Origin: Endomicrobium proavitum
Lineage (GTDB): Bacteria; Elusimicrobiota; Endomicrobiia; Endomicrobiales; Endomicrobiaceae
Direction: 5' to 3'
DNA length: 64,000 bases
Assembly: GCF_001027545.1 (NCBI RefSeq)
Contig: NZ_CP009498.1
Span: 1,240,001-1,304,000, forward strand
Within the stretch, counting starts at the first letter, position 1, and each line of letters starts with the position of its first letter. The position numbers were made by a program, and so were the translations under genes. Below are positions 25,244-34,458 of the stretch, piece after piece. The notes under the pieces are model-generated. The model had not been told where the DNA came from. It did not search any database and worked only from the letters and a program-made list of their open reading frames with translations.

Positions 25244-27661
25244 TTACTTTTTTTCTGTTTTTTTGCTTAAAGACTGCACAAAGTGAGCTGTTTCCATAGC
25301 GTCTTTTGCGTAAAAATCCGCGCCTATTTCGTCGGCGTATTTTTTTGTTACCGCGGCGCCGCCTATAACTATAGGCGTTTCTATATGCGCGGCGTTTCTT
25401 AAATTAACAGCGCGTTCCATTTCAGGCATTGTTGTTGTCATAAGCGCGGACAAGCCTATAGCAAGAGGTTTTATTTCGCGCGCTTTATCTATTATTATTT
25501 GAGAGTCAACGTTTACGCCCATATCTACAACGTCAAAACCGTAACTTTCCAAAACGGCGCAAACAATATTTTTTCCGATATCGTGCATGTCGCCTTTGAC
25601 CGTGGACATTATAACTTTACCCGCCGCGTTTACCGTATCTTTTTTCAAAGTTTTTTTAATTATCGCAAAAGCGCTTTGAGCGGCTTGCGCCGATAGAATT
25701 ATCTGCGGCAAAAAATATTCCTTTGCGGCAAACTTATCGCCGACTAAATTTAGCGCCGCTAAAACGTTATCGTTTACGATTTTAAACGGATTTTTATCCT
25801 CGGCTATTATTTTATGAACAATATCCGCAACAGACTCTTTATTTCCGTGAAGCACTTCGTTATAAAGCTGTTTTTCCAAAGATAAACTTTCTGTTTCTTT
25901 TGCGGCGGGCTTTTTATAAGAAGCAAACGCCTCCATATAATTTGCCGCGCCTTTATCTTTATTTTCAAGCAAACCTTTTGCATACTTATCCGAAATATTC
26001 CAATTTTCGCCCGGGTTTATAATTGCAAAATCAAGACCCGCGCTCAACGCCATTTTTAAAAATGAGGAGTTTATAGTTTGTCTTGACGGAAGCCCGAAAG
26101 ATATATTTGAAACGCCCAAAACCGTTAAACACTGCGGATAAAGTTTTTTAGATTCTTTTATGGCTTTAAGAGTTTCGCCCGCCTGCTCGGGCGACGCGCT
26201 TACCGACAAAACCAAATAATCAAAAATTATATTTTTTCTTTCAACGCCTGCGGCGTCCGCGGCTTTTAAAATTTTTGCCGCTATTTTTAAACGATCTTCG
26301 GCAGTTTTAGGAATTCCGTTGTCGTCGGTAGTAAGCGCAATTACCGCCGCGCCGTAACGTTTTACAATAGGCAAAATTTGCGCAAGTCTTTCATCTTCGC
26401 CGTTGACGGAATTTATTAACGGCTTTCCGGCGCAATTTTTAACCGCCTGCGCCAGCGCGTTAATATTGCTTGAATCTATGCACAACGGCGTTGAAACAAT
26501 TTCTTGTATTTGCTCCACTGCGTCGGTTAAAAGTTTAACTTCGTCGGCTTGAGGCACGCCCATATTTACGTCAAGCAAATGCGCTCCTGCCGTTTCCTGC
26601 GCGCGCGCTTCGTCTTTTACCGCGGCAAAATTTTCTTTCAACAAATCTTCCTGAAACTTTTTTCTGCCCGTAGGGTTTATTCTTTCGCCTATAATTACGG
26701 GGCGTTTAATTTCATTTATATCCAACGCTTTTGTTCTTGCGGAAAAGAAAAATTTATTTACGCTTTGGCGCAAACGCGGACTTTTATTTTTGAGTTCCCC
26801 CGCAAGCGTTTTTATAAATTCGGGGCGCGTTCCGCAGCAGCCGCCAAACATATTGACGCCGTCGGCGTAAGCGCGTAAGCTTGCTTCTATAAACTGTTCT
26901 TTTTTTTCGGGGAAAATTGTTTCGTGATTTATCAAAACCGGAACGCCGGCGTTAGGTTTGAAAGAAATAGGCAGATTTGTATTTTTGGTTAACTTTTTTG
27001 CAAGCGCCGCCAAATCTTTAGAACCTATGGAACAATTAAGCCCAAGCGCGTCAACGCCCAAACTTTCAGCCATGGCGACAAAACTTTGCAAGTCTGTTCC
27101 GGTAACGGTTGTGCCGTCTTTAGAAAAAGTCATCTGCGAAATTATTGCGCCTTTAAAGTTGTCGCGCACGGCAAGAATTGCGGCTTTAAGCTCTTTAATT
27201 TCCGTCATTGTTTCTATAACTACAATGTCCGCTCCGTGACGCGCAAGAAGTTTTGCCTGAAACGCAAACGCTTCGTAAACTTCGTCAAAAGAAAGCCTGC
27301 CTAAAGGCTGGGCGTATTCTCCTATTGAAGAAATATCGCCGGCGGCAATAATTTCTTTGCCGCCCGCGGCTTTGCGAATTAAATCTATTCCGTTTTTAAT
27401 TATTTCGTCGGCGCTGTCTAAAAGCCCGTGATGCTTTAAGCGCACGGGATTTGCCCCGAAAGTATTTGCCAAAATTATGTCGGAACCCGCTTCAATATAA
27501 GAAGAATAAACGTCTGAAATTCTGCCCGGATATTTAATATTGAGCTCTTCGGGAATTACAACGTCGTCAAGGTATTTTTTTCTCTGAAGCTCCGTTCCCG
27601 TAGCCCCGTCCATTATCAAAACCCGCGATTTTAGAATATCTAAAAATTTCTCTCTGTTCAT
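25244..27661 (-). CDS. metH: Cobalamin-dependent methionine synthase, without activation domain
   Basis: 805 residues against about 1200 in E. coli. The homocysteine-binding barrel (about 1-290) has MDGATGTELQ and zinc ligands in GLNCS and GGCCGTRPEF. The methyltetrahydrofolate-binding barrel (about 315-570) has GERINPTGRKKF and LDVNMGVPQ. The cap and B12-binding module (about 590-800) carries the lower-ligand motif MHDIGKNIV (D-x-H-x-x-G type: GDMHDIGKN) and a Rossmann fold ending GGAAVT. The reactivation domain is absent and is encoded separately at 23162. It makes methionine from homocysteine. I see no SAM or cobalamin riboswitch in the upstream gap. Confidence 0.94.
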   Translation of the reverse strand: MNREKFLDILKSRVLIMDGATGTELQRKKYLDDVVIPEELNIKYPGRISDVYSSYIEAGSDIILANTFGANPVRLKHHGLLDSADEIIKNGIDLIRKAAGGKEIIAAGDISSIGEYAQPLGRLSFDEVYEAFAFQAKLLARHGADIVVIETMTEIKELKAAILAVRDNFKGAIISQMTFSKDGTTVTGTDLQSFVAMAESLGVDALGLNCSIGSKDLAALAKKLTKNTNLPISFKPNAGVPVLINHETIFPEKKEQFIEASLRAYADGVNMFGGCCGTRPEFIKTLAGELKNKSPRLRQSVNKFFFSARTKALDINEIKRPVIIGERINPTGRKKFQEDLLKENFAAVKDEARAQETAGAHLLDVNMGVPQADEVKLLTDAVEQIQEIVSTPLCIDSSNINALAQAVKNCAGKPLINSVNGEDERLAQILPIVKRYGAAVIALTTDDNGIPKTAEDRLKIAAKILKAADAAGVERKNIIFDYLVLSVSASPEQAGETLKAIKESKKLYPQCLTVLGVSNISFGLPSRQTINSSFLKMALSAGLDFAIINPGENWNISDKYAKGLLENKDKGAANYMEAFASYKKPAAKETESLSLEKQLYNEVLHGNKESVADIVHKIIAEDKNPFKIVNDNVLAALNLVGDKFAAKEYFLPQIILSAQAAQSAFAIIKKTLKKDTVNAAGKVIMSTVKGDMHDIGKNIVCAVLESYGFDVVDMGVNVDSQIIIDKAREIKPLAIGLSALMTTTMPEMERAVNLRNAAHIETPIVIGGAAVTKKYADEIGADFYAKDAMETAHFVQSLSKKTEKK

Positions 27662-27663
27662 TT

Positions 27664-28020
27664 AAAGTTGCCTTTATGTTTTAATTAAAAATTTAAATTT
27701 GCCGATATTACGATATATACCTGCCAACACCTTGGGCGCTGCGCCCCAACCCCCGCCTCACTTTTTGCAGACGATCAAAAAGTAAGCAAAAACTCTGCCG
27801 CCGGCAAGCATTCGTTACAAGTTTTTATCGCAATTGCCGAACTCGCACGATAACGACTTTAAGGTTTGTGCTCAAACATGCGGCAATTTTTAGTGCGATA
27901 AAAACTTTCCACTCATAAGACGCTTGAGGGCGGCAACGTCTAACGGCTTAACGACAAACACACGCAGAACGCCATTCCGGCAAAAGCCGGAATCTATTCT
28001 TATTTATTACTTTTTACCTT
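27664..28020. repeat. 357-bp intergenic repeat region upstream of metH
   Basis: No gene. It holds GGGCGCTGCGCCCC (27737-27750), an element at about 27878-27935 (TTTTTAGTGCGATAAAAAC, then CTCATAAGACGCTTGAGGGCGGCAA) that recurs at 38738-38794, and the palindrome CATTCCGGcaaaaGCCGGAATC at 27972-27994. It ends in TTTACCTTTTACC filler also seen at 1770 and 42550. metH transcription must start in this DNA. Confidence 0.65.
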
Positions 28021-29910
28021 TTACCTGCCGTTAAGCCATTCTTCTGCCGAGGCTTCGCTGGGCATTCGCCAGTCTCCTCTGGGAGAAAGGGCAATAGTTC
28101 CTACTTTCACTCCGTCGGGAACGCAGTTGCGTTTAAACTGATTTGCAAAAAAACGTTTTATAAAAACGTTAAGCCATTTTTTTATTTCATCTTTTTTGTA
28201 TTTGCCGGCAAACGCCTGCGCGGCTTCAAATAAAATTTTATCCGGCGTTTGTCCGAAGCGAACGGTATAATATAAAAAGAAATCGTGAAGTTCGTAAGGG
28301 CCTATAAGCTTTTCGGTTTTTTGCGAAATTTTGCCGTTTTTATGCGGTAAAAGTTCCGGACTTATTTCCGTGTTTAAAATATCGTTAAGCGCGTTTTTGT
28401 AAAAAGCAACTTTGCCGCTTTCGTAAGCCACAAGATATTTTACAAGAGTTTTCGGCACGCCGCAATTAACGCCATACATTGACATGTGGTCGCCGTTATA
28501 CGTATTCCACCCGAGCGCAATTTCAGACAAGTCGCCGGTGCCTACAACCAAACCTTTTTCGGCGTTGGCAATGTCCATTAAAATTTGCGTGCGTTCGCGC
28601 GCCTGCGCGTTTTCATAAGCAATATCTTTTGAGCCTTTATGATTTATATCCGCAAGATGATTTTCAACGGATTTTAAAATAGGAATTTTGCGGATTTTAA
28701 TGCCGCAAGCACGCCCGAGTTTTTCAACATTTGCAAGAGTTTTTGCGCTTGTGCCGGGCCCGGGCATAGTTACGGCAATAATATTTTCTTTGTCTCGGTT
28801 TAAAATTTTATAACTTCTTAAAATTACAAGCAGCGCAAGGCAAGAATCTAACCCGCCGGACACGCCTATAACCGCGTCGGAATTTGTAAGTTTTAGTCTT
28901 TGGGCAAGCGCGCGCGACTGTATTTGCAATATAAGTTCCGCGCGTGAAGAAATTATTTTATTGTCTTTAGGAACAAACGGGGTTTGAGAAAATTGTCTTA
29001 CCGGTTTAGCGGTTTTTTTTTTATTAAATTTAAATTCTACGTTTATATAATTTGAACTTTCATTTTCAAAAACATTAAGTTTGCGGCGTTCAAAAGCAAG
29101 TTTTTCAACGTCTATTTCGCTGACGGTTAAACCGCTTTCAAAAAGTTCGCTGTCTGCCAATATTTCGCCGTTTTCGGCAATAATGCGATGCCCTGAAAAA
29201 ATTATATCGCTGACGGATTCGCCTTCTCCGGCGGAAGCGTAAACGTATCCGGCGGAAAGTCTTCCGCTTTGCGCTTTTATTAAAGTTTTTCTGTAGTCGC
29301 TTTTTCCCACGAGTTCGTTTGAAGCGGAAAGGTTTACAATAATTGTCGCTCCCGCCTGCGCGTGGCGTATTGACGGCGGCGACGCTATAAACATATCTTC
29401 GCAAATTTCCGCGGACACTTTAACGTTGTCGCTACCCGCCGCGCTAAATATAATGTTTGCGCTAAAAGGCACTTTTGCGCCGCAAATATTAATTGTATCG
29501 TTAATATTTTTTCCGCAAGAAAAATGGCGCAGCTCGTAAAATTCCGAGTAAGAAGGCAGCGCAGTTTTTGGCACAACGCCTAAAACTTTTCCGCTTTGTA
29601 TTGCTACGGCTGCGGAATAAAGTTTGCTTTTATGCCACAAAGGCGCGCCCACAAAAATTAACGCCTTGCTTTTTTTGGAGGCGGCGACTATTTTTTCTAA
29701 CGCTTTTTCGCTTGCGTTTTTAAGAACGTCAGACAAAAACAAATCTCCGCAGGTGTAACCCGTAACGCAAAGTTCAGGGAAAACCAAAAGTTCGGCGCCA
29801 AGGGCGCTGCTCTTTTTTATAAATGCCGAAATCTCCGCGGCGTTTGCCGAGGGATTGGCTATGGTTATTTTGGGCGTTGCCGCCGCTGCTTTTACAAATC
29901 CGTATTTCAT
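28021..29910 (-). CDS. nadE: Glutamine-dependent NAD+ synthetase
   Basis: About 629 residues. The N-terminal nitrilase-type glutaminase (1-280) has the Glu-Lys-Cys triad (FPELCVTGYT, VPKTALP, SAEICEDMF). The C-terminal ATP-pyrophosphatase NAD synthetase (about 330-629) has the P-loop GVSGGLDSCLALL and GTGDLSEIALGWNTYNGDHMS. It converts nicotinate adenine dinucleotide to NAD with glutamine as nitrogen donor. The start at MKYGFVKAAA is fixed by an ATGA overlap with the stop of the upstream lipoprotein gene, indicating translational coupling. Confidence 0.95.
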   Translation of the reverse strand: MKYGFVKAAAATPKITIANPSANAAEISAFIKKSSALGAELLVFPELCVTGYTCGDLFLSDVLKNASEKALEKIVAASKKSKALIFVGAPLWHKSKLYSAAVAIQSGKVLGVVPKTALPSYSEFYELRHFSCGKNINDTINICGAKVPFSANIIFSAAGSDNVKVSAEICEDMFIASPPSIRHAQAGATIIVNLSASNELVGKSDYRKTLIKAQSGRLSAGYVYASAGEGESVSDIIFSGHRIIAENGEILADSELFESGLTVSEIDVEKLAFERRKLNVFENESSNYINVEFKFNKKKTAKPVRQFSQTPFVPKDNKIISSRAELILQIQSRALAQRLKLTNSDAVIGVSGGLDSCLALLVILRSYKILNRDKENIIAVTMPGPGTSAKTLANVEKLGRACGIKIRKIPILKSVENHLADINHKGSKDIAYENAQARERTQILMDIANAEKGLVVGTGDLSEIALGWNTYNGDHMSMYGVNCGVPKTLVKYLVAYESGKVAFYKNALNDILNTEISPELLPHKNGKISQKTEKLIGPYELHDFFLYYTVRFGQTPDKILFEAAQAFAGKYKKDEIKKWLNVFIKRFFANQFKRNCVPDGVKVGTIALSPRGDWRMPSEASAEEWLNGR

Positions 29911-30332
29911 ATTTCTTTTATCCACAAAACGGCGTTGCCTGCGTTATCGTAATAGTAAGTTCTGCCGTTAACATTTTTTATATCGTTTTTACTGTCGGCG
30001 CAAAAATATTCCTGAAAGAAAACTTCAAACTCTTCAATTGTATTTTTCGGCATAAGCGACGCTATAAAATAATAATCCGCGCCGGAAGATTTTGACACTT
30101 TCATATCTTGCAGCTTCGCGCCTAAATCGTTGGTTATAACAACCCTATAGCCGTCCGTTTCATTTACGGCTATCGCGCGAAAGCGCAAATCGTTACGATA
30201 TAAACCGTAAAAAATAGTTCTGCCGGAATTGTCCGGCAAACCGCTTTGCGTTGTTGCGAAGTTTGTTGCGCAGCCCGCAAAAAATAATATTGCAAAAATA
30301 GCGGTTAAAATAAAGTTTCTTATCATTTCCAT
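29907..30332 (-). CDS. Putative lipoprotein of unknown function
   Basis: 141 residues with a lipoprotein signal (MIRNFILTAIFAILFFAGC; lipobox FAGC, Cys at about 21). The mature part has the pattern GRTIFYGLYRNDLRF and YRVVITNDLGAKLQDMK, mostly beta. I do not recognise the family. Either ATG (30332 or 30326) could be used, with no clear Shine-Dalgarno for the choice. It overlaps nadE by 4 bp, so expression is linked, but a functional link to NAD synthesis is not evident. Confidence 0.6.
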   Translation of the reverse strand: MEMIRNFILTAIFAILFFAGCATNFATTQSGLPDNSGRTIFYGLYRNDLRFRAIAVNETDGYRVVITNDLGAKLQDMKVSKSSGADYYFIASLMPKNTIEEFEVFFQEYFCADSKNDIKNVNGRTYYYDNAGNAVLWIKEI

Positions 30333-30476
30333 AATTCTACAAAATTATTTGACAGTTGCGTAGTGTTAACGATAGAGTTTAAAGTGGAATAAGGAAGTAA
30401 GACAAAGCGGTAATCGCGAAGTATTTTTAGATTAACAAGGCGCGCAACGACGCCCAAACTCAAAAGATAAAGCGAT

Positions 30477-31430
30477 TTACCTGTGAGGGTCTATTTCTAA
30501 ATCCAAATCCTTTATCATCTGCTTGTCTGCAGCCGCATCTCTGCCCCATGTTGTAAGGTATCCGCCGCTCATTGTGCCGCTGGCTCCGGCAAAAAAAATC
30601 ATTGATTGTAAATCTCTTAAATTTATTTCTCTGCCGCCGCAAATCATAATGTCGGGAGTTTGTAAAACCATTCTAAACACGGCGATAGTTTTTAAAATTT
30701 CTGTCGGCGAAATGGGTTTTGCGCCTTCAAAAGCAGTGCCTTTAACGGGCATTAAAAAATTCATAGGCACGCTGTTGACGCCAAGTTCTTTTAAAGTGAA
30801 AGCAAGTTCAACTCTGTCTTTTAACTTTTCGCCAATGCCGAAAAGTCCGCCGGAGCAAATTTCATAACCGAGAGCCTTCGCTCTTATTATAGTGTCTTTC
30901 CTTTGCGCGTATGTGTGGGTTGTGCAAATATTTTTAAAATAACTTTCGGAAGTTTCAAGATTGTGATGCAGTTTTTTTAAACCTGCCGCTTTTAATTTTT
31001 TCAAAGATACGTCCGAAAGATGCCCTATTGACGCGCCGAAATGGTCGGATTTCTTATGTTTTTTAAGAACTTCGCAAAGCCTGTCTATTTCCTCGTCGGT
31101 CAAATTGTTTCCGCTTGAAACAATTCCAAAACACCCCGCGTTTTCCAACGCTTTGTTTGAAACTTCCTCTATTTTTTCATTTGAAACAAGCGGGTAAACA
31201 TTAACGGCGGTTTTATGATGAACCGACTGCGCGCAAAACTTGCAATCCTCGCTGCACTGTCCGGATTTAGCATTTATTATCGAACAAATTTTTACTTTAT
31301 TGCCTTTAAATTTTTTACGTATTTTTGTAGCCGCAAAAAATAAATCTTCAATATCAAAATCAAAAAGACTTAAAGCTTCCTCTTGAGAAATTTGTTTTCC
31401 GGCAACAGTATCCAAAATTAATTTTTCCAC
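30477..31430 (-). CDS. bioB: Biotin synthase
   Basis: About 317 residues, radical-SAM enzyme inserting sulfur into dethiobiotin. The CxxxCxxC cluster is in KSGQCSEDCKFCAQS, with the second-cluster and substrate residues in GNNLTDEEID, HHNLETSESYF and GGREINLRDLQ. I favour the GTG at 31430 because GCGAGG precedes it by five bases. A TTG at 31472 would extend the protein by 14 residues (MKVESEINEK...) but lacks a Shine-Dalgarno. No other bio gene is near. A BirA-like operator and promoter lie directly upstream. Confidence 0.93.
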   Translation of the reverse strand: MEKLILDTVAGKQISQEEALSLFDFDIEDLFFAATKIRKKFKGNKVKICSIINAKSGQCSEDCKFCAQSVHHKTAVNVYPLVSNEKIEEVSNKALENAGCFGIVSSGNNLTDEEIDRLCEVLKKHKKSDHFGASIGHLSDVSLKKLKAAGLKKLHHNLETSESYFKNICTTHTYAQRKDTIIRAKALGYEICSGGLFGIGEKLKDRVELAFTLKELGVNSVPMNFLMPVKGTAFEGAKPISPTEILKTIAVFRMVLQTPDIMICGGREINLRDLQSMIFFAGASGTMSGGYLTTWGRDAAADKQMIKDLDLEIDPHR

Positions 31431-31495
31431 AAAAACCTCGCTTTTTTCGTTAATTTCACTTTCAACTTTCAACTTTTCACTTTGTCGTTATTGAT

Positions 31496-31551
31496 ATTTT
31501 ACAATATACAAAACAAAGGGTCAACCATATGCAAAATATACGTGGTTGACC
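31496..31551 (-). promoter_or_regulatory. bioB promoter with BirA-like operator
   Basis: On the minus strand TTGACC (31524-31519), 17 bp, then TAAAAT (31501-31496) form a promoter about 60 bp before the GTG start. The -35 lies in one arm of a perfect inverted repeat: GGTCAACC (31519-31526) and GGTTGACC (31544-31551), the GTCAACC and GGTTGAC halves separated by 17 bp. This resembles BirA boxes (TTGTAAACC...GGTTTACAA type). Bound repressor would block the -35. Confidence 0.6.
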
Positions 31552-31552
31552 A

Positions 31553-31591
31553 AATAAAAACCTCCGGCGCGGTTTTACAATGCGCCGAAGG
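31553..31591 (-). terminator. Terminator downstream of hom
   Basis: The minus strand forms CCTTCGGCGC-loop-GCGCCGGAGG followed by TTTTTATTT. It is a GC-rich 10-bp stem 20 bp after the hom stop, just before the bioB operator. Confidence 0.75.
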
Positions 31592-31610
31592 TTTGAGTTT
31601 ACGTTTTATA

Positions 31611-32897
31611 TTAAAGTTCTATTTTAATTTTTACGGTTTTTGTTTTTACTATAGATTTTGAAGCGTCTATTTGTTTAAGCGCTTTTTCTAAATTTTCTCT
31701 TTTTGTTTCGTGGGTAATAATTATTATCTGCACGCTGTCGGAACCGGAAACGTCCGGCTGGGCAAGCGAGGCTATGGAAACTTTATTGTTTCCGAGAATT
31801 CCTGAAATTTTTGAAAGCACGCCGGGCTTATCTACCACATTAAGCCTTAAATAATACGGAGCTTTGCTTTTTCCCGACGGCAAAATTTTAATTTTTGTTT
31901 TTTTATCGTAAACAACGTCCGGCACAATTCCCGCCGTGTTTGTAACTATAAATTCGGACATGTTTATAATGTCCGAAACAACCGCGCTTGCCGCAGGACC
32001 CTGCCCCGCGCCTTTACCGTAAAATAAAACGTCGCCGGAATCTTTTCCGGTAATCATAACGGCGTTATACTCGTTTTCAACGGTGGCAAAAGCGTGGTCG
32101 TGCTTTACAAGACAAGGCTGCACGGACAAATCTATGCCGTCTTTTGTTTTGTTTGCGGAACCGATAAGTTTTATATCGTAACCGAACTCCTGCGTAATTA
32201 AAACGTCCTGAATATCTAAATCCGCAATGCCTTTAACGGCGATATCTTTAACTTTTATCCAGCCGCCCCACGCAAGAGAAGCAAGTATTGCAAGTTTGTT
32301 TGCGGTATCTATTCCGTCAACGTCAAAACTCGGGTTAGCTTCGGCAAAACCGGCTTGCTGCGCGCTTTTTAAAGCTTCTCCGTAAGAAACGCCGCGTTTT
32401 GTCATTTCGCTTAAAATAAAATTTGTGGTGCCGTTAAGAATGCCTTTTATTTCTAAAATTTCTTCGGACGCCAAACCTTCGCTTAAGCCCTGCACAACGG
32501 GAATTACTCCGCCGACGGACGCTTCGTAATAAATAGACTGCTGGCAATTTTGCGCCGTGGTAAAAATTTCGTCCCAGTATTTTGCCAAAACGGCTTTGTT
32601 TGCGGTAACTACGTTTTTGCCGGCTTTAAGCGCTTCCAAAATTATTGTCCGCGCGGGTTCGTATCCGCCGATAAGTTCAACTATTAAATCTATTTCAGGG
32701 TCGTTAATTATATCGCGAAAATTTTTAACGTATAAATCTTTTCTGTCTATGGGTTTTAAATCGCATATCGCTTTAACTTTTATAGGCACGCCCGCCTTGC
32801 GAAGCGCAATTTTTTTGTTAGCTTCCAAAATTCTAACAACGCCTTTCCCGACGGTACCATAACCTATAAGCCCTACGTTTATTTGTTGTTTGGACAT
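31611..32897 (-). CDS. hom: Homoserine dehydrogenase
   Basis: 428 residues. The NAD(P)-binding domain has GLIGYGTVGKGVVRIL (9-24). The catalytic domain has GILNGTTNFILSEM (about 171-184) and the substrate loop AEANPSFDVDGIDTANKLAILASLAWG with the catalytic Asp/Lys. A C-terminal ACT domain (about 345-428) has YYLRLNVVDKPGVLSKISGILG for threonine feedback. It reduces aspartate semialdehyde to homoserine, the branch to threonine and methionine. It starts one base after the aminotransferase stop, so they form an operon; metH elsewhere in the window uses the downstream product homocysteine. Confidence 0.95.
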   Translation of the reverse strand: MSKQQINVGLIGYGTVGKGVVRILEANKKIALRKAGVPIKVKAICDLKPIDRKDLYVKNFRDIINDPEIDLIVELIGGYEPARTIILEALKAGKNVVTANKAVLAKYWDEIFTTAQNCQQSIYYEASVGGVIPVVQGLSEGLASEEILEIKGILNGTTNFILSEMTKRGVSYGEALKSAQQAGFAEANPSFDVDGIDTANKLAILASLAWGGWIKVKDIAVKGIADLDIQDVLITQEFGYDIKLIGSANKTKDGIDLSVQPCLVKHDHAFATVENEYNAVMITGKDSGDVLFYGKGAGQGPAASAVVSDIINMSEFIVTNTAGIVPDVVYDKKTKIKILPSGKSKAPYYLRLNVVDKPGVLSKISGILGNNKVSIASLAQPDVSGSDSVQIIIITHETKRENLEKALKQIDASKSIVKTKTVKIKIEL

Positions 32898-32898
32898 A

Positions 32899-34101
32899 TT
32901 ATTTGCATTCCTTTGCGTTCTTTGTAAACTTGTTTATTCTTAACAGCGCGTCGTGGAAGCGGCTGTCATGGGTTACTAAAGACATTCTTGCGTAGCCTTC
33001 GCCGTGTTTGCCGAAACCCGCTCCGGGGGAAATTACCACGCCGGTTTCTTTAAGTAAATCTTCGGCAACTTTTAGCGAACCCTGTTTTTTTAGACAGTCC
33101 GGAAGACCCGCCCACACGTACATTGTGGCTTTTGTTTCTTTAACGCGCCAGCCTATTTTTGACAAACCCGCGACCATTTTTTTCATTCTTCTTTCGTAAA
33201 CTGCGGCAAGCTCTCTAACGCAGTCTTGCGGACCGTTAAGCGCGGCAACAGCGGCAAGCTGCATAAACGTGGGCGAACCGTAATCTAAAAAAGATTTAAA
33301 TTTTTCAAGCGGATACAAAAGTTTTTTTGCGCCGCAAACCCAGCCTAAGCGCCAGCCCGCCATATTGAAAGTTTTTGAAAAAGAGTGAAATTCCAAAGCA
33401 ACGTCTTTTGCTCCCGCAAATTCAAAAATTGACGGCGCGCAGTAGTCGCCGAAAGTAAGCTCCGAATAAGCGTTGTCCGAAACTAAAAGAATATTATATT
33501 TTTTGCAAAACTTTATGGCTTCTTTCCAAAAATTGTTATCGTCAACAACGGCCGCCGTCGGGTTGTTCGGATAATTTAAAAACATTATTTTTGCTTTTTG
33601 CGCGGTTTTTTCCGGAATTTTCGTAAAGTCCGGCAAAAAATTATTTTTTTCAAGCAACGGCATAGAATATATTTTTGCGCCCGCCAAAGCCACGCCGTTA
33701 AAATGCACGGGGTAAGCAGGGTCGCAAACTAAAACGTAATCGCCGGGGTTTAAATATGCAAAGCACAAATGCGCTATGCCTTCTTTAGAGCCTATTAAAG
33801 ATAAAATTTCGTTGGCGGGGTCAAGCTCAACGCCGAAACGCCTTGCCATCCATTCCGAAACTGCGCGGCGAAATTTCGGCATGCCTTTTGCCTGCGGGTA
33901 TCTGTGCGTGTTTTTGTGATGTTTTACCGTGTCGCAAAGTCTGTCAACAATATGCGTCGGCGTGGGTAAATCGGGATTTCCCATGCCCAAATCTATAACG
34001 TCAAGATTTTTGGCGTAGGCTTCCGCTTTCAAAATATTAATTTTTGTAAACAGGTATGGCGGCAGCTTGTTGAGTTTTTTTGAAGGTTCTATTTCTATCA
34101 T
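32899..34101 (-). CDS. Class I aminotransferase, AlaC / LL-DAP-aminotransferase-like
   Basis: 400 residues, fold-type I PLP enzyme. The N-terminal INILKAEAYAKNLDVIDLGMGNPDLPTP segment, MFLNYPNNPTAAV (substrate Asn/Pro), VSDNAYSELTF (PLP Asp/Tyr) and the PLP-lysine motif FHSFSKTFNMAGWRLGW (about 238) are clear. The sequence is closest in style to AlaC/YfdZ aminotransferases. In genomes lacking a full lysine acylase pathway, related proteins serve as LL-diaminopimelate aminotransferase. Coupling to hom points to aspartate-family amino acids. The exact substrate cannot be read from sequence. Confidence 0.85.
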   Translation of the reverse strand: MIEIEPSKKLNKLPPYLFTKINILKAEAYAKNLDVIDLGMGNPDLPTPTHIVDRLCDTVKHHKNTHRYPQAKGMPKFRRAVSEWMARRFGVELDPANEILSLIGSKEGIAHLCFAYLNPGDYVLVCDPAYPVHFNGVALAGAKIYSMPLLEKNNFLPDFTKIPEKTAQKAKIMFLNYPNNPTAAVVDDNNFWKEAIKFCKKYNILLVSDNAYSELTFGDYCAPSIFEFAGAKDVALEFHSFSKTFNMAGWRLGWVCGAKKLLYPLEKFKSFLDYGSPTFMQLAAVAALNGPQDCVRELAAVYERRMKKMVAGLSKIGWRVKETKATMYVWAGLPDCLKKQGSLKVAEDLLKETGVVISPGAGFGKHGEGYARMSLVTHDSRFHDALLRINKFTKNAKECK

Positions 34102-34104
34102 ATA

Positions 34105-34180
34105 AGATGTTTGGAAGTTTGGAGGTTTTGAAGTTTAGCAACTGCAACTACGCTTCAAAACTTCCAAACTTCTATCCCTC
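34105..34180. terminator. Long imperfect hairpin between hup and the aminotransferase gene
   Basis: GGAAGTTTGG and GGTTTTGAAGTTT are mirrored by CTTCAAAACTTCCAAACTTC about 30 bp further on. The stem could end hup transcription. A related hairpin with the same GAAGTTTGGAAGTT core lies at 36141-36205, so it is also a dispersed repeat. Confidence 0.5.
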
Positions 34181-34185
34181 TATAA

Positions 34186-34458
34186 TTATTGGATTATTTT
34201 TCTTAATGTTGTAGTAGGTTTAAAAGAAACTTTTTTTCCCGGCGGCACAGGAATAACCTCTCCGGTTTTTGGGTTTCTGCCCTGTCTTGCTTTTCGCGCT
34301 TTAGCTCGGAAAGAGCCAAGGCCCGATAAAGAAACCACTTCGCCGCTTTTTAAGCTGTCTTGAATAACTTTTACCAAAGCTTTAATAGCTCTGTTAGAAT
34401 CTCCCTGCGTTAAACCTGAAACATCCGCTACTCGTTTTACCACATCCGGTTTTTTCAT
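34186..34458 (-). CDS. HU-family nucleoid DNA-binding protein
   Basis: 90 residues, the standard HU/IHF length. It has the conserved FRAKARKARQGRNPKTGEVIPVPPGKKVSFKP arm region (conserved core GRNPKTGEVI), which inserts its proline into the minor groove, and the helical dimerisation half MKKPDVVKRVADVSG. It bends and compacts DNA as a dimer. GGAGG precedes the ATG. It is monocistronic, with an AT-rich upstream region shared with the divergent trpB2 gene. Confidence 0.95.
   Translation of the reverse strand: MKKPDVVKRVADVSGLTQGDSNRAIKALVKVIQDSLKSGEVVSLSGLGSFRAKARKARQGRNPKTGEVIPVPPGKKVSFKPTTTLRKIIQ

Noticed and set aside
27662-28020. SAM or cobalamin riboswitch upstream of metH
   Set aside because: No B12-box or SAM-riboswitch core was seen; the gap consists of dispersed repeats.
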